Below are positions 1 to 11,711 of a DNA stretch of 64,000 nt, piece after piece (the stretch's first letter is position 1; every line of letters begins with the position of its first letter). Source of the DNA: Glycine soja (Eukaryota > Streptophyta > Magnoliopsida > Fabales > Fabaceae). The notes beneath the pieces are model-generated. The model ran no database searches. It saw nothing but the letters and a program-made list of their open reading frames with translations, and was not told where the DNA came from. A program made the position numbers and the translations under genes. Where the stretch lies: the NCBI RefSeq assembly GCF_004193775.1, contig NC_041018.1, forward strand, positions 34,230,913-34,294,912. Direction: 5' to 3'.

Positions 1-1567
1 TGAGCAAAGATGGTAGTAGGTCGACATAAGGCATCGGTATCAGGGTGAACTCCGAGGGCTTTCTTTCTGGGAAATTCCTCCTTGGGTTTGTGTTTGTGTT
101 GGGATTGGTGTTTCTAGTTGGTCGAGGCTGTGCGAGAAATGGATTTTGTGGGGGAGGCATTTGTGGTTGAGTGTGAAATCTTTGTTGGATGGGCGCCGGA
201 TTGGGAGGAGTTCCAATGTTGGCTGAATAATTTGGTTGATGCGAGGAATATTGGTAGGTGGGGTTGTGAGGGGTTTGTGGGGATTTTGACCATGTGGGAA
301 CTGAAGTTACGCTTAGGTGTCTCCCTCCTTCTTCTTTGCTTTACCCGTTCCGGACCTCCTATTGCTTGTACTTGTTGAAGCGGCATAATCAAATTTTCCC
401 CTTCTTAAGCCCACTTCAATTTTCTCGCTTGCAAACACCAAATCTGCAAAGCTCGAAGGCATATAACCCTCTATTTTCTCATAGTAGAACACTGGTAATG
501 TGTCTACCATTATGATTATCATCTCCCTCTCCATCATGGGAGGTGCTACTTGGGCTGCCAAATCCCTCCACCTCTGGGTGTACTCCTTGAAAGACTCATG
601 CTCCTTCTTGCACATGTTTTGCAATTACGTTCTATCGGGAGCCATGTCAGAGTTGTATTGATACTGCCTGATGAAAGCAACCATTATGTCCTTCCAAGAA
701 CAGATTTGGGAAGCTTCCAGGTTAGTATACCAAGTGATTGCTGCCCCAACCAAGCTCTCTTGAAAAAAGTGCATCAAGAGTTTTTCTATCTTTTGAGTAT
801 GCCCCCATCTTCCAACAATACATCTTCAAGTGGTTCATGGGACAAGGGGTCCCTTTGTACTTGTTGAAGTCTGGCACCTTGAATTTGGGAGGGATGATGA
901 CGTCGGGCACTAGGCATAATTCTGCCATGTGGGCAAAATGGTAGTCACAGATCCCCTCAATGGCCCACAGCCTTTCCTTTATAAGATCAAATTTCTCTCT
1001 TTCTTCCATGGCGGGAGGTAGTCTCCCCACCGAGAAATGTAAGGGTTGTAGCGGGCGATTTGGGTTGAGGCATGCCACCAAACGTTGGTCCCTCAGTGGC
1101 ATATGCAGGGTAAGGCTCAAACTCACCCAGAGCATGGTCCCAAGGCTCTTCACGGGTCTCTCCCATAGGTTGAGCAAAGGGTGCATGCCCCAATTGGGGT
1201 TGCTGGCTTTCGAGGAGAACAGGAACAGAGTGGTTGGTGTTCTCGCTGGGCACATGCACCGCATTGGGTGGTGTACAGTTAGGCGGCAAGCCATATGGTG
1301 GGAAAGAATTCTTACTTTACATAACTTTACTTCCCAACACTTCTCCTCCCTGACCTACCACGTCTGGGACTGGACGACTTGTTTGGTTTATGCCGGATGG
1401 GTGAGTCGGATCCGCTTCAGCAGCAGCACTGGTGGTGGCAACTGCGGCTGCGTTGTCCTCCATCATCCTTCTCATACTTATCATGGCCTCCATCATGGAG
1501 GTCATTTGGTCCTTCATGGCCTCCATGTCGGCCTTCATCTGCTCTTGCACCTCCTCTATTTCACTCA
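1..1567 (-). pseudogene. Ogre-like Ty3/gypsy gag, decayed and cut by window edge
   Basis: Capsid precursor of an LTR retrotransposon, read right to left. The likely start is the ATG at 1567, opening a Glu/Met-rich coiled-coil segment (SEIEEVQEQMKADMEAMKD). The best-preserved part lies at 313-624 and has the gag-core pattern ESFKEYTQRWRDLAAQV followed by a VDTLP stretch typical of plant gypsy gag proteins. Downstream, the region from 312 to 1 reads as a Pro/Asn/Gln-rich linker ending in a DLLPSLL-like segment. Between 624 and 1317 the sense passes through more than one frame, so frameshifts have accumulated and no full protein can be made. Protease and polymerase would lie left of the window. 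The neighbours to the right (ORF1, primer site, LTR) belong to the same element. The gag assignment is firm; the family name rests on the element layout. Confidence 0.8.
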
Positions 1568-2093
1568 TGATTTTGGTTTTGGCACGTGTTTGGTAGGGGT
1601 GCCGTAAAGTGCGTTCGTTCTTTTTTGTTATTGTGTTTACTTTTTGACTACGACTGCTAAAAAAAACAAAATGCAATGAGTAATGCGACAATGAAATAAA
1701 CATGAATGCATGATAATGATAAGTTGCCGAAGTATTGAACCCACGCAGAAATTTCAGTAAAGACATAGAGTCGAATCAAATCTCATTTTCGTTAAGAAAC
1801 AACATCGTTTATCTTGCCAAAGTCAAAGCATAAATACAACACGAACGCCTCAACGGCTCCTAATTGTGTGGGACATCAGTTTGACCATGTGTTGGCAATA
1901 ATCGAAAAGCCCATGAACTTCATCGGGAGCTGAATATACATCCGCCATTGCCTTGGCTCTGGCTAACAACCTCGGAAGCTCTTGACTCCCATTCAGAGTG
2001 AAAGCGAACCTATCCATCCATTTCATGGCTTCTGCATGCAATGATTCTATCACCCTCTCTCTTTCTTCCCTTTCCATTTGCAGAGTTGATACC

Positions 2094-3509
2094 TGTTTGC
2101 TTCCAACAAGTGCACCGGATCACACAAGTAGTATAAAATGGTAAGAACTGAGTATCGAACTCTCGGGGAACTTGTGTTACTTGGTAAAACTATTTCAGTG
2201 AATAGGTGTCTAGTGTGAAAAGAGATATGTTTACTATGAACAAGTGTGTAACCTAACTATTAAAAGGAAAATCACGTGAGTAATGATATTTAAAACAAAT
2301 AGACGACACGTTGGTCTTCCTAATAGGTCCCTGATGTTAAAATGATATTCTCTACTTAACAATGCTTATGCTTTCTATGGTGTCTCCTGAAATGCTAAAC
2401 CCCGATTCCTCATGATAGTCTAGCCAAATCCTGATTAAGCATCGTCCGCAGATTCCTCTTGTTGGACTAAACTCGTCCAGGACCGCATTAAGACAAACGT
2501 ACAACAACTAGGTTATCGTACCGCGATCCCTCGTGATAGTACGACAAACTAGCCCTGTCCTATCAAGTTCTAAGAATCAGACCAGTTTCCACTGTTGAAT
2601 GACCTTAACAAAGCATGCATCTACGTGATCAAGGTAAAAGCATACTAGAATGAAATACTGATAGCACAGAGAACACACAAAACATCATTAGATAGATAAA
2701 AAAATATTTACATCAAGTATCTACAAGGAAGATCCAACAGAGGATTTATCTTTCCATAACTGGGAAGTTTCCTTTACAACAAAGAGAAGAGAAAGATGAA
2801 AGATTGCAGAAATACAAGTAGTGGGGATGTCTCCTCCACCTCTAGGACCTCACAATCACTCACAAACTCATCTCAAACTCTCAAGATGGCTTCCTCTTCA
2901 AGCTCTGATCTCTGCAGATCTTCACACAACAAAATCTCTCAAACTCTCTGGAACTTGGACCTTGGACCTTTCTCTCTCTAGAACTCTCTAGACATGCAGA
3001 AGCTTCAAAAAAAGGCCAAACTCTCTTCCAAAATCTGATTTCAGGCTTAAATAGGTGGCTTTGTTTGTGCTCATGCGCTTAACGTAATTCTGAACTGCTT
3101 AGCGCGCATTAGTGAATTTCGGCTTAGCGTGGGCTTTTCTTGCTCAGCGAATGGACTAAAGCGGTGCGCTTAGCGGGATGGCCCTTCGCTCAGCGAACAT
3201 GCACAACTCATCCTTCTTCCATATTCTTCCTCGCGCTCAGTCGAGGAGTGTTACGCTCAGCAGATGGCTCACTAAGCCGACAGGTTGGCTTAGCGAGAGC
3301 GTGAAAATCAACACTATACAAACTCACCTAATTAACCTAAAATTGAGAGAAAATGATTATTAAACACACAAAATAGAAGTACTAAGTATTTATTACCTAT
3401 CTTTACCCAAAAGTAATTACAACATTACAAAATAACCATAAATTAGAGGAGTTTGATACAATTTACACAAGTTTTATACACAAAAGTTAGTCGTATTCAT
3501 CGACTAACA
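2094..3509. mobile_element. Solo LTR, 1416 bp, inserted in Ogre ORF1
   Basis: Begins TGTTTGC and ends CTAACA (TG...CA, with TGTT/AACA inverted termini). It is flanked by a perfect 5-bp duplication, ATACC at 2089-2093 and ATACC at 3510-3514. Removing it and one ATACC brings the two ORF1 parts together. There is no internal coding region, so it is a solo LTR left by LTR-LTR recombination. Around 3060-3300 it carries repeated CTTAGCG / GCTCAGCGA words typical of abundant legume LTRs. Confidence 0.85.
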
Positions 3510-3514
3510 ATACC

Positions 3515-4442
3515 TTCACATGCTCATCTTCTAGTCTCTACCCATGACTAGTAGCTAGGCTTAGCTTTTCCTTATACTAACCAATAATTGTCAACATATT
3601 CTCTTCCGTTCTACTCAGCTATTCGGTCAAACTTCTCTTTGACCTTTGACATGCCTTCAGTTTATCCTTTAACACCATGTTTTCCACCCTTGACACGTCC
3701 TTTTCGGCCCTTCTAAGCTTGAGCTCGTTGTTGCTGCCCCATGGAGCCCCTCGAAACTTGTGCCTTCTCCATTCTTCCTTTTGGGCCCTCTTTGTTTCCC
3801 ACTCTAATGCTTCAACCATAGTCATGTTGACATCTCTTAGCTCGTCACACTCTTTCTTGACCTTAGTGACTATCGTCTTTAGCTTTTTCTTGACCACTCT
3901 TGTTCTTTCAAGCTTTGCTTTCAAGGCTTGCACTTCTTCGCTTTCTTCAGGGACTTCAGCTTCTTTCCCACTTGGACCTTTTAGCTTTGGGAGCCAAGTT
4001 ATCCCTTGCGTCCGTATTTATAATTTTTACTTCTGTATTATATTGCTCAAAGTGTTCACAGATAATTTTACTAATTTCATCTGCACGAATGGTTACCATG
4101 AAAATTTCTTAATTTTATTTTTTTAGAAGAAAAAAAATAATGCACATACTCTATTTTATAAAAAAAAAGACTAATTAGTTATTTTTTCTTTCATCGTCCC
4201 AAACATGCCAATATTAGCACTGACGGTATGTAAATGCAGCTCATTGTTTAAGCAACTCTTTAGAGTTCCTAGAGCTCCCTATAAGGCTTGTTGTAAAACC
4301 TGTTGTCGGACTTGATTAATCACTCTTTGTTGTTCAAAATGAATGCCTTCAACCAGTTATGATAGCCACCGATGACACCGTTGTTGCTTCCCCTAAGCTC
4401 CTTATCTTTCCTTTCCACTGTGTCCCACACTTTACAGATTCT
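3515..4442. other. Degenerate ORF1 interior
   Basis: Apart from the coiled-coil segment at 3619-3933, this stretch holds broken minus-strand ORF1 sequence. An AT-rich interruption at about 4015-4200 has poly-A and poly-T runs and shows no coding sense. Confidence 0.4.
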
Positions 4443-5239
4443 CTAAAGTATTTTCGCATTGCTTTCATTGAAACCCCGTGCGACGAAAGACGCGATGATC
4501 TCCTCCGATGATGCACCTCTCATAGGGTAGCCTAGTTGTCTTATGGATAACATGGGATTATAATTAATACAACCCCTTGTTCCCATCAAGGGGATGTTTG
4601 GGAATCCTTCACACGAGCACAACACTCTGGCCCCTCCTTCTTTCCATTGGGGAACCAACTAATGGACGCACCTACCATACCTGCCAAGACTTCTTCCCAA
4701 TTTTTTTCCCTTTTCGGTGCACATGCAATGGCCTTGTATAAGGCAGACATGTCTACCTTCATGGCAAAAAACGTGGGAGACCAACCACACATAAAGAGCA
4801 GGCGTACAACAGAAAATTCTTGCGCCGTTCCTTTTGCATCTCAGGTCAAATGTATCATATGCACCGACCAAAACAGCAATAACCGGGCTTTCCTTGCTGT
4901 GATGATAAGCAAGAAAAGCATCAATCACTGCTAAATCCACTAGCCCGTCTACATTTGGAAAGAGTATGGTCCCAAACACTAGCAGTGCTAATATGTCAAT
5001 GAACGAGGTCCACTCTCCTTGATCTGCCAAAGCTTCTGCCTTTTCCTCCAAGCGCTTCCTTGGTATCCCTACCATCCCATTCCTGTTTTGCTTCACTCGG
5101 TCTAACTCTTGTGTCGAGATCCTAACCACTTTTGCTACTCTTGCCATGGAAGGGTAAAATCCAAAAAAAAGATATGGCTTCTTTCCTCCTAGCGGACATC
5201 CCAAGACCCCTTCGAACTCTTTTATGGTTGGTACCAACT

Positions 5240-6461
5240 AAAAGTCCCCAAACGTGAAGCATCTGAGCGGCTGGTCGTAGTATTGAGTGAGGTATGCGAT
5301 GGCTTAAACAGACACTTCTATCATGGCCAAATCCCAGATTTTCCCAAACACCTTGCTGAAGGCTTGACGTCAAACTTGATCCATCCGCTGCCCTAGCTCT
5401 TGCAAGCTGGCAAGTTCTAGGTTCTTGACTTTGAAATGATAGAACCTTTTTTTAAAAGAGGGCGCTTGGTTCGACCCCATGTTTGCTAGAATGAAAATTC
5501 TGATGACCAATACTTCAACACCCTATCATAGAGGAGGTATGATGAATGCATCAAGGCATGTTTATGCTACGCATGACAGATGCATTTATTTATGGACACA
5601 AGAGCTTGGAAGACCATTTCTTCTTACCCACAATGCATTGGGTATCATGGTTCATTTGCAGTCATTACCATGGTGTCCAATGCATGCAATTAAGAAGGCG
5701 ATACAAACCTTTCGACTTCCCGTGACAAAGATGACGAAACAAATGCAATGCATAAGTGATGACACGGCATGAGCATGCATGCATGAGAGTATGTGGTTGG
5801 TAGCACAAAGAGAACACGCTAAATGAATGAGCATGATAACGCAATGACTTAATGCCAAAATACCGTGTGTGAACATAATAACATGGTAAATACATGAATG
5901 ATGTACACAATCACGACATCATAAAGATATGCATGGACAAATCAAGGAAACAAACATAGTGTGTTTGTTTCGTATCCCTAAATTAGGAACCTAATGGAAA
6001 AGGTTAAGGGTTCAATATTTAGTGACAACTCTCAAAGGTGGTCGTACATAACTTTCAAAGGTTTATGGAGATATCATCCTCTTTGATATCAAACATTGTG
6101 GTGGTAGGGACTACTAGCGACAACGTATCATCAAAGAGAAAAACTCTAGATGAGGCTTCACTGTTATCAAGCGAGTCGGAGACCCAGCATGACCACAGAT
6201 CAACCTCCACTTCTTATGTCTCCACGGACCCAGGTATAGGGCCAAATAACTCACTGTGTGTGCAAAGGTGTAGGTGCCATGTGTGCATAGAGCAAACAAA
6301 TATTTCTAAATATGCATGTAATAGGTAGACAACCACACCAAACAAAAAAGCATAGAAAAAGAGTTATATGAATACAAAACATGAAAGAAGAAAGGGAAAC
6401 AAAATAAAGAAAAGTTCATGATAAATATTGCACATAGATTAAAAGGCTTAACTCTCTAACA
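5240..6461. other. 5' leader of the Ogre-like element
   Basis: Lies between the ORF1 start and the primer site. No protein with recognisable sense is seen on either strand. Short open frames here carry no family pattern, and the ATGCATGCA-rich text near 5530-5800 looks non-coding. A long untranslated leader is normal for Ogre elements. Confidence 0.5.
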
Positions 6462-6483
6462 GGTCCCCAGTGGAGTCGCCAAC
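6462..6483 (-). promoter_or_regulatory. Primer binding site of the Ogre-like element
   Basis: On the minus strand this reads TTGGCGACTCCACTGGGGAC, directly after the LTR end ...GGTTGCGACA. A primer site of this form is the one reported for Ogre-type gypsy elements, primed by a tRNA-Arg. It fixes both the LTR edge (6484) and the orientation. Confidence 0.75.
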
Positions 6484-7650
6484 TGTCGCAACCTACCCTT
6501 TGATGAGAGGGCGAGGCGAGATAAAAAGTGTGTCTTCCAAAAAGGAGAACACACGGGAGTAGCCCCCAACGTTTATTCGAGGAAAACGTTAGGAAAAACA
6601 AAAAAAAAAGGTCTACGAATTTTGAAAATAAGGGTTCGAGAGTTGTTTACGCATAGGGAAGGTATTAGCACCCAACGCGCTCGTCATGAGAGACTGCAGC
6701 CTTTAATCGAGTGTGCAAAAATGTGACTTCAATATTATTTATTTTCCCTTTTATTTTTTTTTATTTTTTGGGGTCGACAAGGGTGTTGCCCTTGATCCTA
6801 CGTACCCTCAGGTGCGATGAGGAATTCAGACCTACGTAGTTCTTTAAAAGCGAGGAAGTTGTGTGTTGAGTTGATCTTAAACTTTTGAAAGGTTCATTTT
6901 AACCAACGAAAGCAAAAGAGACTGTTTAAGGCATTGGACCTTGAACGAATTCAGGCGACTTTTATGGATAAAAACTCAATTATATGTTGATTTCATCTAG
7001 GTTTCACTTATTAACTTTCAATCTCTTGAAAAGATCATTTGTGACGTAAATGATTGGTCAAAATTCACTTTACAAGAAGAAAAAAGATTACTGATGGTAG
7101 AAGAATGAGATGAAGATGTGCAAAGCAACAAAGGGGACCCCTAAGGGTGCACAGATCGTACCCAAATTCTTAAAACAAATACTAACCAAATGACGAATGA
7201 AGAACACCGAACGATGTAGAAATCGATCACGGTCGCGATTCGGTAGCGCCTCAGCCTCATTTTTCTCTTCTTTCTTCTCCTTCTCTCTGATTTTCACTGA
7301 AACCTCTCAATGTTTAAAAGCTGAACCCTTTCTTTAGCCCCCTCACGCCTATTTATAGGAAATGAGGGGGTTTGGGACTCTGGCAACTCACCCAGGCGAG
7401 CTGGTTACTTCACCCCTAAGCCATTTGGGGGGGGGGGGGGGGCGAGCCAGGGTTCAGAAAAAGCTTAAAATGAATCTTTTGCCCTCCCTTTTTGGGTATT
7501 TTTCATATTCTTTACTGAAACGTAAAATGATATTTTGTCTTGCACAGTGACTAGTGTCAAACAGCTCAATTCGGCTAGCGAGAATCAAAATGTTAGCGAA
7601 TGATAGTCCCCAGGGGAAATTAGGGTCTGACTGTGGTTCTTGCATTATTT
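6484..7650 (-). repeat. 5' LTR of the Ogre-like element
   Basis: The inner edge is exact: plus-strand TGTCGCAACC at 6484 abuts the primer site. The block at 6490-6720 (GCGAGATAAAAAGTGTG, GTATTAGCACCCAACGCG) reads like an LTR R/U5 region. The LTR also carries a G16 run at 7427-7442. The outer edge is estimated from where MULE-like coding sense starts, just after 7650. Confidence 0.6.
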
Positions 7651-7659
7651 GCAGAGATA

Positions 7660-8710
7660 TGTTACACCGCAACCAATTTTGTGTATTATATCATACAGGG
7701 GAACCGATTTGCTAGCAGCTTTACAATTGGAATGTGTTGGGTGGAATGGACCAAATGTTTCATCTATGTATTGCGTTCACCACATTACATCAAATTTCAA
7801 CAAACAGTTTAAAAATCTTGACTTAAAAAAAGAAGTAATCAATATGGATATGCTTCTTCCTATTTCATGCATCATATTCTTGCTTTATTACATCTTCACT
7901 ATATTTATACTCATTGTTTTATCTTTTGGCATAGGATATGAGACAAGGAAACCACGATTTAAGGCAAAGTTGCTCGCACTGCAAGCAAAGTTTTCACAAG
8001 CAGCAAATTGGTTGGATCAAATTCCCAAAAGTAAATGGACTCAGGCCTACGATGAAGGAAAACGGTATGGTCATATGACTACCAACCTTGTTGAATGTAT
8101 GAATTCTATTTTGAAAGGAGCCCAAGCATTATCTATTACTGCCTTAGTCAATGAAACATTTAATAAAATAACATAGGTACTCTAAAGACGTATATGTCAT
8201 GATGCAAGAAAATCAACACATTGCTACATCACATTATGTTCTCATGTATGTTCAAGAAACATGGGAGTTTGAGGTTCAAGAAATTGCAAATACGTGGCTT
8301 GGTCGATGAGCAATAGCATGCACTGTCAAATTGAATGAATGGTCATGTGATTGTGGATAATTTCAAGCACTTCGACTACCTTGCTCGCATTCAATTACAA
8401 TGTGTACTTTTTGCAATTTAAATTATGATGACTTTGTTAACCCTATATACAAGTTGGAAAAAATTTTCAAAGTTTATTAGCATCACTTTCATTCCCTTGG
8501 AAGTGAAGACACATGGCCTAAATATTTAGGTCCACATTTTATGCCTGATCCTTCGAAATGACGACAGATATCAGGCAGGCCGACCACTACTTAAATATAT
8601 AATGAGATGAACAAACCAATTCCAAATAGGTCTAAACAAATGCTCATTGTGTAGAAGTGAAGGACATAATCGTACTAACTGTCTATACAAACATGTACAT
8701 GACTAATATA
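7660..8710 (+). pseudogene. MULE (Mutator-like) transposase, C-terminal part, broken
   Basis: Reads as the second half of a Mutator-like transposase. SSMYCVHHITSNFNKQFK at about 7755 matches the conserved VYC.RH..SNF block. After a likely intron (about 7848-7934, ending GCATAG) comes NWLDQIPKSKWTQAYDEG and HMTTNLVECMNSILKGAQ, the family's W..a.deg.R.gHmTTNl.E..N..lkg pattern. Past a stop at about 8174 the sense continues through a SWIM-type zinc finger (CDCG...LPCSH, 8348-8392) and a CCHC-like knuckle near 8640-8685. In-frame stops at 8174 and within the SWIM segment, plus a missing N-terminal DDE region, mark it as dead. No terminal inverted repeat was delimited. Confidence 0.75.
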
Positions 8711-10090
8711 GTTTCTACTTTTTATTTTTTCTTTCATTTGTATTGTGCATTTTATATTAGTGTATTAATTATGTTGTTTTTAATTTTATTATGTATTTTT
8801 ATTAATAGATTATCTAAATTTTAAATAAACAAAAACATTTAAATAAAAAATATTAAAAATATATAACATATTTTAAATAATAAAACATTAAAATAAATTA
8901 ATAACATATAAAATAAAATCATAAAATATATACACCATATTAATAAAAACTATTAATAAGTAAAATTAAAATTGTTATTTTACATTTAAATTATTTTTAA
9001 AAAAATTAGAAAAAAATAAACCGTAAAAAAATTGTAAACTTTGAAAAAAAACAAAAAACTTAAACATTTTAAAAAAAAGGTTTATGACTTCAAAGTCGTA
9101 AAACAAAAAAAAAGGTTTTACGACTATAAAGTCGTAAAACAAAAAAAAAATTACTTAAAACTTCAAAGTCGTATGAAAAAAATTTAACTGAAGTCGTAAA
9201 TAATTTTACAAGTTTAGTTAAGAAAAAAAGAAGTCGTAACAAGTGTTACGACTTCTAACTCAAAAGTCATAACACCTGTTACGACTTACCCACTTTTAGG
9301 TAATTTCTTAAAACTCACCCCTGATTGAAAAATTACACTTAAAAATACCCCCTTTTAGTAAAAAAGCCTAGATATTGTTAAGATGGATAGAATAAAATTA
9401 TGTTTAATGGCTTATTTGTTTTTTTATGGTAAAAATATTTTTGAATTTAATAGTGCTACACTCACAATAATTTTATATTATCATCTAATCATAGTTGAGT
9501 TCAATTTTTCAATCAAGCACAAAGTTGGGTAGGTTAAGTAGCATTAACTATTCAATTTTATTTACTATTTTTGTTCATATATATATATAAGACTCTTTTA
9601 ACTAATCCAAACACTTAAAAAAAGTTGTTAATTTATTTAGAGTTTAATGTTTATGCACTAACAATACAAAACAATTTTACACATCACAAATCATCGTTTA
9701 AATTACTTTAAGACAATTATTTTAAAAGTCAACAAACTTACCATACATGGTGGGTTGTGATTGAATAATTATGCAAATTTTTTTACACAATCACTGCATA
9801 AATTTTTTTCTCATTTATAACCACATTAATTAAATTTGTCAACTATTTATTTTGTTCTTCAAAAATTACCCTTCATTTTGTTCTCCTTTCAATTGCTCTC
9901 ACCAAGGAGTAATTAATGTTTGAAGTGAAAATGTTATAATTAATTAGGGCATTATGGGAAAAATTTTTTAATGCATTATACTTTTAGAATAAGATCTAAT
10001 AAAATGAGACAAATAATAAGGTAAAAAAGATCTTATATATAGGGACAAAGGTAGTAGTTAACCAGTTATGTTATTTTACTTCGACATGTT
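8711..10090. other. AT-rich stretch without genes
   Basis: Very AT-rich with long A/T runs and no coding sense on either strand. It includes the AAGTCGTAA palindrome cluster at 9070-9290, listed separately. Confidence 0.6.
9070..9290. repeat. Cluster of AAGTCGTAA palindromic words
   Basis: At least five small inverted units built on the same core appear within about 220 bp: GACTTCAAAGTCGTAA, TTACGACTATAAAGTCGTAA, AACTTCAAAGTCGTA, AAGTCGTAACAAGTGTTACGACTT, and AAGTCATAACACCTGTTACGACTT. Each can fold into a short hairpin. They sit 0.4-0.6 kb downstream of the MULE remnant and may be part of its decayed terminal region; that link is inference. Confidence 0.6.
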
Positions 10091-10099
10091 TAGCTAAAA

Positions 10100-10800
10100 T
10101 TCCTTTGAAATGATATGAGCAATTGGAGAAATGGTTAGGGCTTTTAGAAGAGTGGTTCCGAAGAGGATGACCCTCTTCGAATCACTAAGAAAGTCAAAAC
10201 TAAGGAAGGTGATGGAGAGATTGCACAAGAAGACATTGTTGTGGCTAATGAGGTGATGCAAGATGGTTCAATGTCTAAGAAAAAAGAGAATGAATCCATG
10301 AAATCATATAAGGAGAGTCTGCTAGCTAGGGAAGACGATAAAGCTTTTACAAAATTTCATAGTCTTGTTAAGGAGATGGAGGATCTAAAAGAAAAGTTCT
10401 TTAATAGGGAGGATACAAAGGTTTCTTTTGACGAGTTTAATCCATGTCGCACTATTCAAGTGATCCTAGAAGAATTTGGGGATCGGTGTGCTCCTTGGCA
10501 TAGTACTCTCATTATCAATGTTCTGGGCAAGAAGGTGAATATCAAGATGATGGAGAATAAGATTAGTTGGGGTTAGGTAAAGGTTGGTCCTATCAGAGTA
10601 GTTGACTTCCCTCAAAATTACTTCTTGGTGCATTTCATTGCTACAGAAGATTGTAAGTTTGCCTTATTCGAGGGCCCTTGGATGATTGCATATCATTACA
10701 TTGTGGTTCAAAGATGGAGGCCTTTTTCACTGCCAGTGTTCAATAGCTAAGTAAAGTTACTGCCTAGATTTGTATACCAAGTTTACCCATAGAACTGTAC
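10100..10800 (+). pseudogene. LINE ORF1, first part (DUF4283-like)
   Basis: RNA-binding first ORF of a plant L1 LINE. The open part at 10241-10576 ends with LIINVLGKKVNIKMM, and after a TAG stop the sense continues as PQNYFLVHFIATEDCKFAL, then FEGPWMIAYHYIVVQRW. This is the DUF4283 pattern (v.vlGr.......f.v.F......v...gPW...y.l.v..W). The frame stays readable to ELYNCT-like codons at 10792-10800, where the CACTA insertion begins. A stop at 10574-10576 and others near 10747 and 10791 disable it. The upstream text (10100-10240) is Lys/Glu-rich without a clear start. Confidence 0.75.
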
Positions 10801-10835
10801 AAGCAGTACTAGAAGTATAGCTTTTTATGATAGTC

Positions 10836-11010
10836 ATTCTACGACGGTTCTTTTAGAACCGCCTTAGAAAATGAACCAGTGGTATTTTTGTAATTATCTT
10901 AATAAAAAAGGCTTGTATGACACACATTCTAAGACAGTTATTGAGAACCGCCTTAGAATGTGTGTTGATAATAAAAAATTACAACGGATTTTAGAAAAAC
11001 ACCGTTGTTA
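10836..11010. repeat. Left subterminal inverted units of the CACTA element
   Basis: Two long hairpin units (CATTCTACGACGGTTCTTTT with AGAACCGCCTTAGAA; CATTCTAAGACAGTT with GAACCGCCTTAGAATG) and a weaker ACAACGG...CCGTTGT unit. Such units are the presumed transposase-binding repeats in CACTA ends. Confidence 0.75.
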
Positions 11011-11711
11011 TCTCAAATGATATCCAGGCTCTTGGTCTTTTGCTTGTTTTATACCCTTGACTCACTCACTCACTCACTCATGTCGATCTATCACTTCCCT
11101 CACCATGACCGAGTCCCTCGTCTCCCTCCTCACATTCCAAGGCCTCCTCTCTTCTCCCTCCTCACATTCCACGGCGACTCCCTCGTCCAGTCCAACGCTG
11201 ACCACGACCTCCTGACTGCCTTCGAGATCGGTGACGCCGAGCTCCTCTACGAGATCCGCCTCCTCAGCGCCTTGCAACACGTCGCTGCCACAAGCTTCCT
11301 CATCGAGAATCGGTGTGATGGGAAGGCCACGCAGGAGCTCGCACATGCAATGAAGGCTTTCCCTAATAAGGGGTGGGAGAGTTTCGACTACACTCTCCCC
11401 GAAGACTGTCTTTCTTTTGTGTATTACCGACAGAGTAGGGAACATAGGAACCCGTTGGAGCAGAGGATTCGGCATTGGAGCAGGCGCTGGGCGTGGCGGA
11501 GACGAAGGCGGTGACGAATGTGATTTTGGAGGAGTTGGAGGGGAAGGGTGAGGAGGGGGATACAGTGGGTGAAAGGGAGGCTGCGGCGCATGTTCCGGTG
11601 GTGAGGCTGAGGATTGGGGAGGTGGCGGAGGTGAGTTCGGTGGTGTTGTTGCCGGTCTTCGCGACGGAGGAGAAGGAGATTTTGGAGGCATGCAAAATAA
11701 GGTTCTATTAA
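11005..11711 (+). pseudogene. GC-rich captured fragment, unrecognised protein
   Basis: A GC-rich island in an AT-rich element, so probably host coding DNA. The plus-strand frame 11005-11514 contains DHDLLTAFEIGDAELLYEIR and TSFLIENRCDGKATQELAHA, amphipathic and protein-like. It then shifts frame into 11475-11711 (GVAETKAVTNVILEELEGKG, ending ATEEKEILEACKIRFY). The overlap of two plausible frames suggests one gene with a frameshift near 11480. The opposite strand gives a proline-rich frame that is a compositional shadow. The family is not recognised. It could be a first exon, as GC-rich 5' exons are common in legumes. Confidence 0.4.

Larger units (their letters stand above)
1850..5237 (-). 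pseudogene. Ogre ORF1-type protein (DUF7745-like plus coiled coil), split by a solo LTR
   Basis: Three minus-strand pieces appear to be one reading unit. The first (5237-4659) starts VPTIKEFEGVLGCPL and includes FFGFYPSMARV and FGTILFPNVDGLVD, resembling the domain called DUF7745 that is common in plant retroelement ORFs. The middle piece (3933-3619) is a Lys/Glu-rich coiled coil (KAKLERTRVVKKKLK). The last (2077-1850) contains LARAKAMADVYSAPDEVHGL and ends at a stop. A solo LTR at 2094-3509 separates the last two pieces, and one copy of its ATACC duplication sits on each side in matching context. Frames also break between 4659 and 3933. Function of ORF1 proteins is unknown. The domain name is from memory of the family and is less certain than the unity of the three pieces. 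Confidence 0.6.
1..7650 (-). mobile_element. Ogre-like Ty3/gypsy retrotransposon, 5' portion, minus strand
   Basis: From right to left the order is LTR, primer binding site, leader of about 1.2 kb, an extra ORF1, then gag. An ORF between the leader and gag, plus a primer site reading TGGCGACTCCACTGGGGA, is the layout known for Ogre elements, which are described in legumes including soybean. The polymerase and the second LTR are outside the window. Frameshifts in gag and ORF1, and a nested solo LTR at 2094-3509, show that it is an old dead copy. The outer end of the LTR near 7650 is approximate, because MULE-derived sequence begins at about 7660 and no target duplication can be checked. Confidence 0.7.

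Noticed and set aside
11074..11691. 205-codon proline/serine-rich minus-strand frame
   Set aside because: Composition shadow of the GC-rich plus-strand exon; no family pattern.
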